NCBI RefSeq assembly: GCF_000014565.1
Contig: NC_008270.1
Coordinates: forward strand, 62,001 to 126,000
Direction of reading: 5' to 3'
Length of the DNA: 64,000 bases
Source: Rhodococcus jostii RHA1
GTDB taxonomy: Bacteria > Actinomycetota > Actinomycetes > Mycobacteriales > Mycobacteriaceae
A program made the translations under genes and the position numbers. How positions within the stretch are numbered: the first letter of the stretch is position 1; each line of letters opens with the position of its first letter. Under the pieces are notes generated by a model, which was not told the origin of the DNA, did not search any database, and saw only the letters and a list, made by a program, of their open reading frames with translations. Shown one piece after another: positions 25,741 to 35,521 of the stretch.

Positions 25741-26079
25741 ATGGTGCAGACCGGAAAGCGGAAGGGCGCTCGCCAGCGTCCGACTGGGGTGGGGAACGGA
25801 CGTGCAGTGCGATCGCCGGATGAAGTTCTCAGCGCAGGAGGAGATTCCGACGCGATGGCACCGACCGTGGGGGCGGCAGCGAAGCTGGAACCGCGGAGGG
25901 GGCCGACCAAAGTGCAACTCAATACCCGGGTTCTGGCCTCGACGGAGGCGCGGTTGAACTGGCTGGTGAAGAACCGCAACTTCTCGGTGACCAGCGTGGT
26001 TGACGTGGCACTGCAGGAGTTGTTCGACCGCCACCACGTACCGCCGGCGGACGTCGAGGGCCGGATCGTGGAGCAGTAA
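25741..26079 (+). CDS. Ribbon-helix-helix DNA-binding protein
   Basis: 112 residues. The first 55 are basic and disordered; residues 56-100 (PTKVQLNTRVL then STEARLNWLVKN, SVTSVVDVALQELFDRH) have the strand-helix-helix form of CopG/ParG/omega proteins, which bind tandem repeats. The ATG at 25741 follows GAGGAGCGAGG; an earlier ATG at 25660 lacks a site. It directly follows the iteron array, its likely target, and precedes the polymerase-like gene by 2 bases. Confidence 0.7.
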   Translation: MVQTGKRKGARQRPTGVGNGRAVRSPDEVLSAGGDSDAMAPTVGAAAKLEPRRGPTKVQLNTRVLASTEARLNWLVKNRNFSVTSVVDVALQELFDRHHVPPADVEGRIVEQ

Positions 26080-27765
26080 ACGTGACCCGTCCGTGGGAGC
26101 AGATTGCACTGTTCGGCCTGCACGAGCCAGCACCTCCCGCACCCGCCCCGGAGCCTGGCGACGATGCCACCGAAATCGCACCGGAGGAAACAGCTCCAGC
26201 GCAAATAGCTTCGGCGGAACCGCCGGCACCCGCCACTGACGCGGATCTGCTGAATGCATCGGCGACCGAGCCGGCGCCACCACCACACGCACCGGTATGG
26301 GAGACATTGCCCGCAGGAGAAGAAGCCGATGGCCATGCGTTGATCGTGACCGCCGACGGGACGTACACACCCTCCGGGCGGGAGCTGACCGGGCCGGTCG
26401 ACTCGGTCGAGAAGCTGGACAAACTGATCCGCTGGGCCTCGCTGACACCGTTGGGAGCCCCCGCGCAGATCTGGGTCGTCGGACAGGCCGCATGTGAACT
26501 GCTCGGGTGGATCATCGACCCGGGCAGTGAAGACGACGTCGACGACATGGAGGCCCTTCGCAACCGCGCCGCCCAGGAACTGACTGCCGTCCTCCACGCC
26601 GCCCTCACCCCGATGCTGACCGCGGGCTGGGAGTTGCGCGGCGACCCGGGGCACGTGGTGCATCTGTCCCGCTCGATCGGGAATTTCACCTCCATGGTCG
26701 ATGTGGTGATCGAGCCGTACGTGTGGACGTACTGGAACAAGGACTTCGGTTGGCACAACCGGGTCGGTGACATGGGCATCCTCGGCTCACCGACGGCCGG
26801 AACGTATCTCCCGGACGACGACCTCCCGGCGGCACGGGAGCTCGGTCGCCGGTTGGCCTGGTGCGCCAAGTACCTTGGGGTGCTCCCGGGGCCGACGCCC
26901 GCGCGGACCGGCGCCGCCCTCGTCGACAAGATAAAGCGTGAACGCACCCGCAGCGGCAAAGGCATCGTCGTCACCACACCCGGTTCGGTCCCACCGCTGG
27001 ACGGTCCGCCGCGGGGAGATCTCGAACCCGCCGTCGGTTGGACCCGCGTCCCCGACGCGCAGGATTTGGACGGGACGAGCCGGTTGGTTTCGATCGACCA
27101 ACGCGCCGCCTACCTCGCCTCCGCGGGCATGCTCGAATTCGGCTACGGGCAGCCGACACTCCTGACTGGTGACACTGCTGCGGCTGTGGCGGTGGGGGAG
27201 AAGGGTGCCCCGTTCGGGCTGTGGCGGATCACCCTGCCGCCCGGGCAGACACTGTCGCTTCCCGAGAAGCTACCTCTGCCGCACCCCCACATGCTGGCGG
27301 ACCAACCGGTCCAGACCTGGGTGACCACGGTGAGCCTCGACGGGTTGTGCTCACCGGTCGCTGATGGGGGGATCGGTGCCGATCTCGACGACCTCGACAT
27401 CGCCGAGGCCTGGGTCTACCCGCAGCAGGGCCGCGCCCTGGACAAGTGGGCGAAGATCCTGCGCGAGGCCCGCAAGGCCGCGGTGGACACCGACGACGCG
27501 GCGGCGAAACGGTTTCTCGGCACCTGCTACAAGGGCTACATCGGGCGAATGGTGAACCCGGACATGTGGACTGCGAAGCAGATGCAACATCACCACCAAC
27601 CGCTCTGGCGTGCGTCGATTATCGCGCACTGCCGGTGGCGCGGCCGCCGGGTGGCGATGCGGATTGCCCGCGAGCACGGCCGCTGGCCGGTCCGCACCGT
27701 CACCGACTCCTGGGTGTACCTCCTCTCAGGCGGTGAGGACATCGCCGACGCAAGCGAGGCACTAG

Positions 27766-28718
27766 GGCGTGTCTCCCAATGATTTGGGGTGTTGTGCTGC
27801 AGACTCTTCGCTGTGGCAGACGTTGTTAATCGGTTTGAGGTGTTGACGGACAAGCAGTGGGAGTTGCTTGCGCTGCTGTTGCCCAGTTCGGATGGGCTGC
27901 GGGGGCGGAAGTTCCAGAACAGCCGGCTCGTGGTGGAGGGGATGCTCTACCGGCTGCGTACCGGGCTCCCGTGGCGGGATCTACCTGCGCATTTCGGCCC
28001 CTGGAAGACGGTGTGGAAACGGCACCGACGCTACGCCGGGGATGGAACGTGGGATCGGGTACTCATAGCCCTGGCCGCGATGGCCGATGCCGGTGGCGAC
28101 CTGGATTGGGCGGTGTCGGTGGATTCCACCGTGGTGCGGGTGCACCAGCACGGCGCCAACGCCGCGCGTGACACAGGGGGATCTACCGAATTACACGAAT
28201 CTGCTTGACGAACCGGTCGATCACGGCATCGGCCGGTCCCGCGGCGGGCTGACCTGCAAAGTCCACCTGGCATGCGATGGCGACGGACGTCCCTTGTCGG
28301 TGCTGGTGGGTCCTGGCCAGGCAGGCGACAGCCCGATGTTCGGCCCGCTCCTGGAGGGCATCTGCGTGCCGCGCATCGGTGGCGGCGCACCCCGCACGCG
28401 CCCGGACGAGGTCCGTGCCGACAAGGCGTACACATCCAAGGCCAATCGAGAACTGCTACGCAGCAAGGGCATCAAGGCGGTCATTCCCGAGAAGTCCGAT
28501 CAGGTGGCCAACCGCAAGAACAAGGGCAGCGCGGGCGGTCGGCCACCGAACTTCGATGCCGAGTCGTACAAGGGCCGCAACGTAGTGGAAAGGGCCTTCA
28601 ACAAGGCAAAACAGTGGCGAGCGGTGGCAACCCGGTATGACAAGCTTGCGCTGACTTACCGGGCTGGATTCCTTCTCGCCGGCATCGTCGAATGGCTCAA
28701 ACTATTGGGAGACATGCC
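27766..28718 (+). mobile_element. IS5-family (IS427-like) insertion sequence, copy 1
   Basis: 953 bp between CTAG at 27762-27765 and CTAG at 28719-28722. Ends are GGCGTGTCTCCCAAT and ATTGGGAGACATGCC, inverted repeats with one mismatch. It holds two overlapping transposase frames and is identical in both encoded products to the copy at 41026-41978, which lies in the opposite orientation. Confidence 0.9.
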
Positions 28719-28722
28719 CTAG
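27789..28722 (+). CDS. IS5-family transposase, two frames joined by frameshift (copy 1)
   Basis: Frame A (27789-28208, 139 residues) carries the N-terminal DUF4096-like part ([35 protein letters not shown]) and the first Asp in [14 protein letters not shown]. Frame B continues with [32 protein letters not shown] and [21 protein letters not shown], the Y(2)R(3)E(6)K-type end. The overlap contains a G5 run at 28176-28180, where a +1 (or -2) shift would fuse the frames. The final codons read CCC TAG, so the stop is completed by the target CTAG. Confidence 0.88.
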
Positions 28723-28876
28723 GGAAGATGTCGGTCGAGAAGGACGTGGTCCTCACCGACACACTCCTGTCCGCCTTCACTTCGGCCCAGGACGTACACG
28801 AGGTGAACCTCGCGATCAAGGCGGCATTCGCCGACAACGAGGACGCCGACGACGACGAAGGGGAGGGGGTGCTCTG

Positions 28877-29674
28877 ATGGCCCTGCATCTTCCGAAGCCA
28901 CGCACCAAGAAGCCAGCACAGGAGGCGGTCGCCCTCGACGGCCTCAAGGTCTCCGTCGCCAACGCCGCGACCAGCGGCGTCGAAAAATCAAAACAGGTCA
29001 AGAGCGGGGGACTGGCCGGCCTGACCAGCAAGGTCTCGGTCAAGCAATTACGCAAAGAGCTCGGCAACGAGGGACTACGGCAGGCGGCAATCGATGCCGG
29101 CCGCACACCCCCATCGGCTCGCACGTTGCGCCGATGGGCGCAACAAGGCCGGATCCCACACGCCGACGTCCTCGAGCGAGCCCAACGCCGTGCCGCGATC
29201 GAACGTCTCGGCGGCGTCGATGCCGTGGCCGCGAAGATCGGCCGGTCCCGCTCCGCGGTCTCGCGGTATCGGTCCGGGGAAACGAACGAGTTGCGTGCGG
29301 ACGCGAGCAAGAAGCTCAAGAACGTCAAGGCGCAGGACATCATGAAACGCGCCGGAGTGTTGCGCCCAGACGGAACACCGAAGAAGGCCGTCATCCGGGT
29401 CAAGGGCGGCGTCATGGTCCGCAACGGCGCCGACGAGGGCTACGACTACCGGGTCCGCACACTGGATTTCGCGAACTCGGACACACCGTTCACCAGTGAG
29501 GAGTCCCGCGAACTGGCCGCCGCACTGGCCAACGACGACCACGCCCGCGTGGTCGCCCTGCTGGAACGGCACGCCACCCTCGACTACCCCGAGAACAAGG
29601 GCTTCGACAAGTACAGCGATCAATTCGGATTCCACTTCGACCACATCGACTCCGTCCACATCGACTGGATCTAA
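28877..29674 (+). CDS. Terminal-protein-like (Tpg-like) helix-turn-helix protein
   Basis: 265 residues, basic N-terminal half. Two helix-turn-helix-like segments are visible: PSARTLRRWAQQGRIP (about 76-91) and VAAKIGRSRSAVSRYRSGET (about 115-134). The latter order and spacing recall Streptomyces telomere terminal proteins Tpg, which are larger at the C terminus by different sequence; the C-terminal 80 residues here are acidic and aromatic (DYPENKGFDKYSDQFGFHFDH). Translational coupling to the polymerase-like gene supports a joint telomere or replication job. An alternative is a plasmid transcription regulator. Confidence 0.45.
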   Translation: MALHLPKPRTKKPAQEAVALDGLKVSVANAATSGVEKSKQVKSGGLAGLTSKVSVKQLRKELGNEGLRQAAIDAGRTPPSARTLRRWAQQGRIPHADVLERAQRRAAIERLGGVDAVAAKIGRSRSAVSRYRSGETNELRADASKKLKNVKAQDIMKRAGVLRPDGTPKKAVIRVKGGVMVRNGADEGYDYRVRTLDFANSDTPFTSEESRELAAALANDDHARVVALLERHATLDYPENKGFDKYSDQFGFHFDHIDSVHIDWI

Positions 29675-29874
29675 CAAGTTCTCCACTTACCTCGGCTGGG
29701 CGCCGGAGCAATCCACAGGGCTGCTAGATATTTTCGGACGCTGTGTCCCTCACCTCGATGTGGGCGTGGCCGGCCCGGACAGCGGTCTGCCCACCAAAGC
29801 GGGTCAACAACCACTGTCCGCCGGATAGAGGGGCGAGCGCCCATTGGCGTCCGTAGACAAAGGCGGTGGGATGT
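29675..29874. other. Convergent intergenic region
   Basis: 200 bases between the converging terminal-protein-like and helicase-associated-domain genes. No clear hairpin or gene seen. Confidence 0.3.
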
Positions 29875-30414
29875 CTATCCGACAGGCTGTGCTGATATTC
29901 GTGGCCCCCGTGGGCGTGGGCCGGGGGAGACCCCGAGGACAGCAAGTGGCCGCCGCTCGTCGTCGGGCAATGCGTTGGCTCGCCACTTCTTCACCGCCCG
30001 GTAGAGCCACTGGCCTACCTGCTCACCGTCGGCGGTGACATAGTTCGCGGGAACGAGTGCGTCGCCGTGCTCTTCGCGGTACGCGGCAATTTCGGTAAGC
30101 ATCCGTCGCCGCTTGCCGTCGGCCGGTGACACGGCAGGAAGTGGAAGATCGTCATCACTCCACACGAACCCGATCGCATCGAGTTGCGCAATGCGTTGGG
30201 GCGGAAGGGTGCCGAGCATACGGGCAACCCGCTGGCGGTCCTGCCAAAGTCCCAGTCGAAAACCGCATTCGGTGACATAATCGACGGGCACCACGATTCG
30301 GGGGTGATGGCGGCGAAACGCGGCGTAGAGTTGCAGAGGTGAGGCCGAGGACCGGTTTGCTCGCATCGAGATCACATCCTTGTGAAAGCCGTCAAGCGTT
30401 GCCTGAATAGTCAT
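29875..30414 (-). CDS. Helicase-associated (HA) domain protein
   Basis: 179 residues with two consecutive helicase-associated repeats: LYAAFRRHHPRIVVPVDYVTECGFRLGLWQDRQR...LDAIGFVW (about 28-88) and IAAYREEHGDALVPANYVTADGEQVGQWLYRAVKKW (about 108-145). These tandem HA domains usually trail large restriction-like helicases and bind DNA; here they stand alone. The C-terminal tail is Pro/Arg-rich. It could be a fragment, but the start (MTIQATLDGF) looks natural. Confidence 0.7.
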   Translation of the reverse strand: MTIQATLDGFHKDVISMRANRSSASPLQLYAAFRRHHPRIVVPVDYVTECGFRLGLWQDRQRVARMLGTLPPQRIAQLDAIGFVWSDDDLPLPAVSPADGKRRRMLTEIAAYREEHGDALVPANYVTADGEQVGQWLYRAVKKWRANALPDDERRPLAVLGVSPGPRPRGPRISAQPVG

Positions 30415-30709
30415 TAACTCAAGTATGTCAACCAGTTTGACGATCTGTCACGGAAGTCGACACGTGTTGGGTTGCAACTTGTGCACAGGTAGTGAGAGCC
30501 GGTGGAACTCACAAGCTGATCGCCAGCGCGAAGAATCTTTCCATGCTCGCGCACCGGCACGCCAAGGTCCTTGGCTTGGCGGTACATGGAAGCGCTCCCG
30601 TGTCCTGGCGTTGGCCTGATCACTCCAGCCTGTGCCCGCGGCGATGTCGGTACGTCGTCGAGGCGGGGACATGTCGTTCACGGGTCAAGCCTGAGACATA
30701 CGGATCGGT
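30415..30709. other. Region without a supported gene
   Basis: About 300 bases. Short frames exist on both strands (one - strand frame reads ASMYRQAKDLGVPVREHGKI) but none has a good start or a recognisable family. Confidence 0.3.
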
Positions 30710-31658
30710 TTACAGGTTCCAGAGTCGGAGCAGCGCGGCCCGCAGGCGAGCGGAGACGATGCGGTGGTCGGTGCGCAGTCGAGGATTGGGGTGCCCGACC
30801 TCGGCGAGCCATACTTCCGCGTCGGTCACCGCGAGCGGCTCCAGGTCGACTCGGGTACGCAGCTGGTACGCCACCGCTTTACGGGTGTGCGGGATCGCGA
30901 TCGGGTCGGAGTCCACGACCGCGGGCGGGTAGAGCCATTCGTTGTCGGCGGTGACCTGGAGCAGGACAAACCCGCTGTAGCCGCCTGCGGCCGGGGGTGT
31001 CGATGCGGAACCATTCGAGCTGGTACTTCGCCGCCGGCCCCGCAGACGTACGGCGGCGGCTGGTGTGGGCCGCGCGCTCGTGTTCTTCCGCGGCGCCGGG
31101 TTGGTAGTCGGTGATGTGCCACAGGAACATCCGGGTCACCGGGGTGGGCAGGAACTCGGGTTCGGCGCGCGCCCGGCCACCGATTCCTGGTAGGGGGACG
31201 CCCCGGCCGATCTGCCAGATGGCGGTGGCGTTGTCGAGGAACACCTGGTCGACCTCGGTGATCTCGTCGATCCCGTCGACGAACTCCCTGACGGCGGCGA
31301 CAACGTCGGGATCGTCGGTGATGACCACGGCCTCATCGGCGATGGTGGAGCTGTACGACGCGCTGGCGGAGCCGATGACCGCCCGCCTACTGGTGGCGAC
31401 TACACCTGTGTGCAGGTTCGGCGACGACAACACCCTCACACCGGCGGCCACGTAGTACGCGAGCGCGAACGGGGAGGTGGCGTGCGCGCGCACCGCGGCC
31501 CTCGAGGCGTTGACGACGAGGACGTCACCGGCACGCAGCGGCAGCAGGTCGGGGGCGTCCTCGCCGAGGTAAGCGATCGCGGCATGCCGAGGTCCCCGCG
31601 TTCTGATGGCGCGAGTGATGTGCGGCCACGGGCTCGGACCGTGGAAGGTGGTCCCCAT
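30710..31658 (-). pseudogene. Phospholipase-D-like protein with frameshift
   Basis: From ATG 31658 (MGTTFHGPSPWPHITRAI) the frame encodes ASYSS-type PLD-like sequence: DVLVVNASRAAVRAHATSP, SPNLHTGVVATSRRAVIGSASAS (a single HKD-like half with H and GSAS) and AVVITDDPDVVAAVREFV. Near 30993-30997 a C5 run (- strand) shifts the frame; removing one C continues as AAGGYSGFVLLQVTADNEWLY and onward to the stop at 30710. So the intact form would be about 315 residues. The frame break is a mutation or a sequencing error. Confidence 0.6.
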
Positions 31659-31885
31659 ACCCAAAGAGGTTAGCGGGGATGAGCGCTGCCGCCGGTGGAC
31701 CCGATTGACCCGCCGAACCAGCAAGGCGCCATCTCCCTAGTGAGGTGCGGGTGACTGCTGTAGAAGGACATTTCCGCAGCGTTATCCGGGGTCATTCCTC
31801 GGCCGACACACTTTGACTCTGCAGAGTCCTATAAGAGTGCTGGCAACGAGTGCGATATCCGACTCGGCGCGTGAGTACAGAAGTT

Positions 31886-32272
31886 TCAGGCGGTGGGCTG
31901 GCGACGAATGAAGTCGGCCATTCCCGGGACGGTGAACGCGATGCGACCGTGTTCGGGGGACCAGATGAGCCCCTTCTTGATGGCCGAATCACGAACATCA
32001 CTGACCGCGGTCGTCGCCACCCCCATGGCCGCGGCGACCTTCCCGGACCGGGGAGTGGGTTCCCCGGTTTCGGCGATGGCGCGCAGGTACCGGCGCTCCC
32101 GGTCGGTGGCTCGGGTCCACCGGGACGGAAAGAACCCGTCATCGAGTGCTCGACGGCCCTCCTCGACCGCGCTGTGGGCGTCCTCGGCATCGAAGGGGGA
32201 GGCGGGGGCGGTGTGCCAGATCGCCTTGCCGAACTCTTGCAGGAAGTACACGCATCCCCCGAGTTGCTCCCC
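31886..32272 (-). pseudogene. C-terminal remnant of an AAA ATPase
   Basis: The - strand frame reads VYFLQEFGKAIWHTAP, RWTRATDRERRYLRAIAE, SGKVAAAMGVATTAVSDVRD and KGLIWSPEHGRIAFTVPG, the conserved C-terminal winged-helix end of a common actinobacterial ATPase. The ATP-binding part is missing; the recombinase gene begins 45 bases beyond the break. I infer truncation by integration or deletion. Confidence 0.65.
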
Positions 32273-32316
32273 TCGCCGCACAGCGATTGAGCAGCCACCG
32301 GGAAGGAACACTGTCA

Positions 32317-33311
32317 TGACCGTACTCGCCCCGACCCTCCAAGCATTCTTCACCGATCGGCTTACCCACCAACTCGGCGCCAGTGAACACACCACTGCCG
32401 CGTACCGCGACACATGGCGACTGCTGCTCGCATTCACCGCCGAGCGGCTGGGTGCCGCGCCTACCGCGCTGGACATCGCCGACCTCGACGCCCCGCATAG
32501 CAGCGCATTCCTGTCCCACCTGGAACGCGAACGCGGCAACAGCATCCGTACTCGAAACATGCGGTTGGCGGCAATCCATTCGACGTTCACCTTCGCCGCG
32601 CTGCGTCAGCCAGAACACGTCGAGCTCATCGCGCGCGTGTTGGCGATACCGCCCAAACGCTACGAGCGCAGCCAACTCACCTTCCTCACCCCGCCCCAAG
32701 TGGCCGCGCTTCTCGCGGCACCTGACCGCACGAGCTGGACAGGCAGACGCGATCACGCCCTGATACAGCTCGCGCTCACCACCGGACTGAGAGCTTCGGA
32801 AATCACAGGCCTCACCCGAGGAGACCTGCACCTCGGCGCCGGGGCGCACCTACGGTGTCACGGCAAAGGCCGCAAAGACCGGACCACCCCGCTGACCACC
32901 GAAACCATCGACGTCCTGCACGCATAGATGAGCGACCGCGACTCCGGGACACCAACGACCACACCACTGTTTCCCAACCGCACCGGCACCCGCATGAGCC
33001 GCGACGCTCTCGCCGCACGCATCGCACTACACGCCGCCGCCGCCGCGAACGCCTGCACATCGCTCACCAGCAAGAAGGTCACACCCCACGTCCTCAGACA
33101 CACAGCGGCAATGCGCCTGCTCCACGCCGGAGTCGACCTTACAACCATCGCGCTTAGGCTCGGACACGAGCGCAGTGACACCACCCAGATCTACCTTCAC
33201 GCCGACCTTACGATCAAGGAAAGAGCGATCGCCCGCACGACCCCCACAGGCACCACCGCCGCCCGATACCACCCCAACGACCCACTGATGGCCTTCCCCC
33301 AAGCGCTGTGA
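32317..33311 (+). pseudogene. Tyrosine recombinase split by an amber codon
   Basis: Two directly consecutive in-frame pieces: 32317-32927 (SAM-like core-binding domain, then TTGLRASEITGL with the first catalytic Arg and HGKGRKDR with the Lys) and 32928-33311 (VTPHVLRHTAAMRLL with His and Arg, LRLGHERSDTTQIYLHAD with His and the nucleophilic Tyr). They are separated only by TAG followed immediately by ATG. Homologues have a Trp-like position there, so TGG to TAG is likely. Reinitiation at the ATG could give two polypeptides. The whole is about 331 codons, normal for XerC-like plasmid or transposon recombinases. Confidence 0.75.
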
Positions 33312-33401
33312 TTATGCCGAGCCTATCGGTCAATTCCCACTCTCGCACAAGCAGAAACGGCCCACCCGCGGCATAACCACGACCTCCGCATAATCGGCGT
33401 T

Positions 33402-34110
33402 TTACGGCCATCCCACCATCGGCGCCGCGATCAACGCCGGCGCGGACGTCTCGGTTACCGTGCGCCTGACGACAACCATCAAGAGAGCGATCGCCTCGAT
33501 CGACGAGACCGTGTGGACTCCGATCGAGTACACCGATGCCCTCTACGACGATGACACCGACACCTGGATTTCACACGCCGAGGTCGCCGAGATCCCGTTC
33601 ATCGCGTTCGCCTCCCAGAAGAAAGCCCACCATCTTGCAGGGCGACTGGTGGTGCGGCGCATCCCGGACCTGCGACCGAAGAAGGACCAAGCCCAGGGCG
33701 CGTTGTTCGACATCTGGCGATTCCACGCCTTCTTCACCACCACCGACCCCGGCGCCCTCGATACCGTCGCGGTGCCGACAAAACCCATCGTCACCACGTC
33801 ATCATCGAGCAGGTCCATGCGGATCTGAAGAACTCCGCACTCGCCCATCTGCCGTCGAACTCGTTTTCGGCGAACGCCGACTGGCTGGTCTGCGCGGTGA
33901 TGGCGTTCAATCTCACCCGTGCCGCCGCCACCCTCACCGGCGATCCGAAGCTGACGAAAGCGACCACCACCACCGACCCCGGCGCATCATCGTCTCGGTC
34001 CCCGCGCGCATCGCGTCGTCGGCCCGACGGTTGACGCTGCACCTGCCGACCAACTGGCCGTGGGAAACAGTGTGGAACACACTGTTCGACAGAACGTTCG
34101 GCTCCAATCG
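33402..34110 (+). pseudogene. IS1380-family transposase remnant
   Basis: Reads YGHPTIGAAINAGADVSVTVRL, then IDETVWTPIEYTDALYDDD, AEVAEIPFIAFASQKK, RRIPDLRPKKDQAQGALFDIWRFHAFFTTT in one frame, then HHVIIEQVHADLKNSALAHLPSN and NADWLVCAVMAFNLTRAA in another, and TLHLPTNWPWETVW in a third. This is the order of IS1380-family transposases with the N-terminal 250 residues missing and at least two frameshifts. A dead relic. Confidence 0.75.
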
Positions 34111-34296
34111 CCCTCGACGCGAAAGATCAACTGGAACAACCCGACACGAGAGGCCGGGTGCTCAACCATGCCCACATACCGACCATTGCTGCACACCGAA
34201 ACTCACCCCGACTGGATCAGCGAATCGGTGCATTCGGGTTAAATAACAAGCTGAGCGGAGCGCGGCCTCTCGGACTGCGTATCGGATCGTCGGACC

Positions 34297-34821
34297 TCAG
34301 TTTCCTACTTTCGGCAGGGGGAGCGCGATGCGCAGTTTCGAGTCGATCGTCTGGCTGAGGGCGAGGGACTGGTCGAGCAACGGGCCCAAGGCTTGAACCT
34401 TCGTATCGGCCGCGGACAGCGTGTTCACGATCTCCGCGGCCGGCGCGGCCGCCGCGTTCGCCTGATCGGTCGCGGACTGGCCGGCATCGATGATCCCGCC
34501 GAGCGGGGCGTCCGCGGACTTCAAGGCGTCCCCCAGAGACTGCAAGTGATCACCGAGCGAACCCAGAGTCTGGTCGGCTCTGGCGAGGGAGTCGAGTACC
34601 CCCACCACCTGGGGTAAACCCTCGTGGAGGGCCTGATCAGCGGGGGGCAACTGCTGCGCACCGTCCAGTGCCTGGTCGGTTGTACTGTCGACGATCTTCG
34701 CTTGTGCCACTCCGTCTTTGAAGATGTCGTTCGAGATACTCAGATCGCGCGTCACGATCAGGATGCCAGCGAGAACCGCAATGGTAAAGGACAGGGCGAT
34801 CGCCCAGGAGAGCCGAAACAT
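34297..34821 (-). CDS. Single-pass membrane protein with helical stalk (F)
   Basis: 174 residues: a TM helix at the extreme N terminus (LSWAIALSFTIAVLAGILIV) and a long amphipathic helical region with repeated LGSLGDHLQSLGDAL-type segments, ending in KLRIALPLPKVGN. One of five similarly built proteins on this strand. The LPLP ending recurs in the 36274 protein (MLPLPG). Start at ATG 34821 behind GAAAGG. Not recognised. Confidence 0.6.
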   Translation of the reverse strand: MFRLSWAIALSFTIAVLAGILIVTRDLSISNDIFKDGVAQAKIVDSTTDQALDGAQQLPPADQALHEGLPQVVGVLDSLARADQTLGSLGDHLQSLGDALKSADAPLGGIIDAGQSATDQANAAAAPAAEIVNTLSAADTKVQALGPLLDQSLALSQTIDSKLRIALPLPKVGN

Positions 34822-34873
34822 CAAGTTCTGCCTTTCACTCGCTCAGTGGTCGGCCACAAGCCGGTGCGGGCGG

Positions 34874-35521
34874 TCATGAGGGCGGTGCGGGTGCGACACC
34901 GAGGGCGGGGAGGTTCAGGTCATTGACCGGGGGGCCGATTACCGCGAGGAGGGGGCCGAACTCCTGCACGTGTGCGGCCTCTTCCCGAACGATTGCGAGG
35001 GTCGCAGAGATGGCGGAGGCTTTCGGGCCGAGCGCACCGAGGGATCCCTGGACGGTGGTCAGTCCGTGGTTGATCGCCTCCAGCTGGGTGGTCACCGATC
35101 CCACCGCAGTGGACAGTCCGGCCACCGTCGGGCTCGCGGTGTCGGCACGACCGGTCACCGTCACGATGAGGTCGGGCAGCGGCGCCGCGATCTCGCTGAC
35201 GGTACTGGTGGAGGCGTTCAGTGTCTTGGCTTGACCGGAGAGTTCGCTGGCCTTGTCGGTGAGTCCTTCGAGATCGTTCGCGAGCGGCGTCAGGGTCTGG
35301 ATGTCGGAGGCCAGACGCGCGTGTTTGGGGACGAGAATCCCGGTCAGGGTGTCGAATTGGCCTGCGGAATCGATCAGCTCGAGACTGAGTTTCGACGGCC
35401 GTCCCAGCGGATCGCTCACATCGCGCACGGCGGGAAAGAACCCGTTGAGGGCGCACAGAACCACCGCCGACCCCGCACCCAGCACGAGTACGATCGCGGT
35501 CCACAACTTTCTGGTGATCAT
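34874..35521 (-). CDS. Single-pass membrane protein with helical stalk (E)
   Basis: 215 residues. TM helix at about 7-24 (LWTAIVLVLGAGSAVVLCAL), then FPAVRDVSDPLGRPSKLSLELIDSAGQFDTLTGILVPKH, then Thr/Leu-rich coiled segments (IQTLTPLANDLEGLTDKASEL). The start overlaps the upstream gene by ATGA. Sequence after the TM resembles the same place in the neighbouring proteins, suggesting a paralogous set. Function unknown. Confidence 0.6.
   Translation of the reverse strand: MITRKLWTAIVLVLGAGSAVVLCALNGFFPAVRDVSDPLGRPSKLSLELIDSAGQFDTLTGILVPKHARLASDIQTLTPLANDLEGLTDKASELSGQAKTLNASTSTVSEIAAPLPDLIVTVTGRADTASPTVAGLSTAVGSVTTQLEAINHGLTTVQGSLGALGPKASAISATLAIVREEAAHVQEFGPLLAVIGPPVNDLNLPALGVAPAPPS

Larger units (their letters stand above)
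26082..28877 (+). pseudogene. Family-B-DNA-polymerase-like protein interrupted by IS5-family element
   Basis: Joining 26082-27765 to 28723-28877 gives an exact frame of 612 residues, showing the element (between CTAG repeats) as the only break. The N-terminal 100 residues are Pro/Ala-rich. Three motifs resemble the B-family palm in order: VSIDQRAAYLAS near 336 (motif A, D-x-x-x-LYP-like), AKRFLGTCYKGYIGRM near 474 (motif B, K-x3-NS-x-YG-like), VRTVTDSWVYL near 538 (motif C, DTDS-like). The match is degenerate. The C terminus is acidic (DADDDEGEGVL) and its TGA overlaps the terminal-protein-like gene (TGATG). Likely a telomere or replication protein; the insertion removes the last 50 residues. 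Confidence 0.5.
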
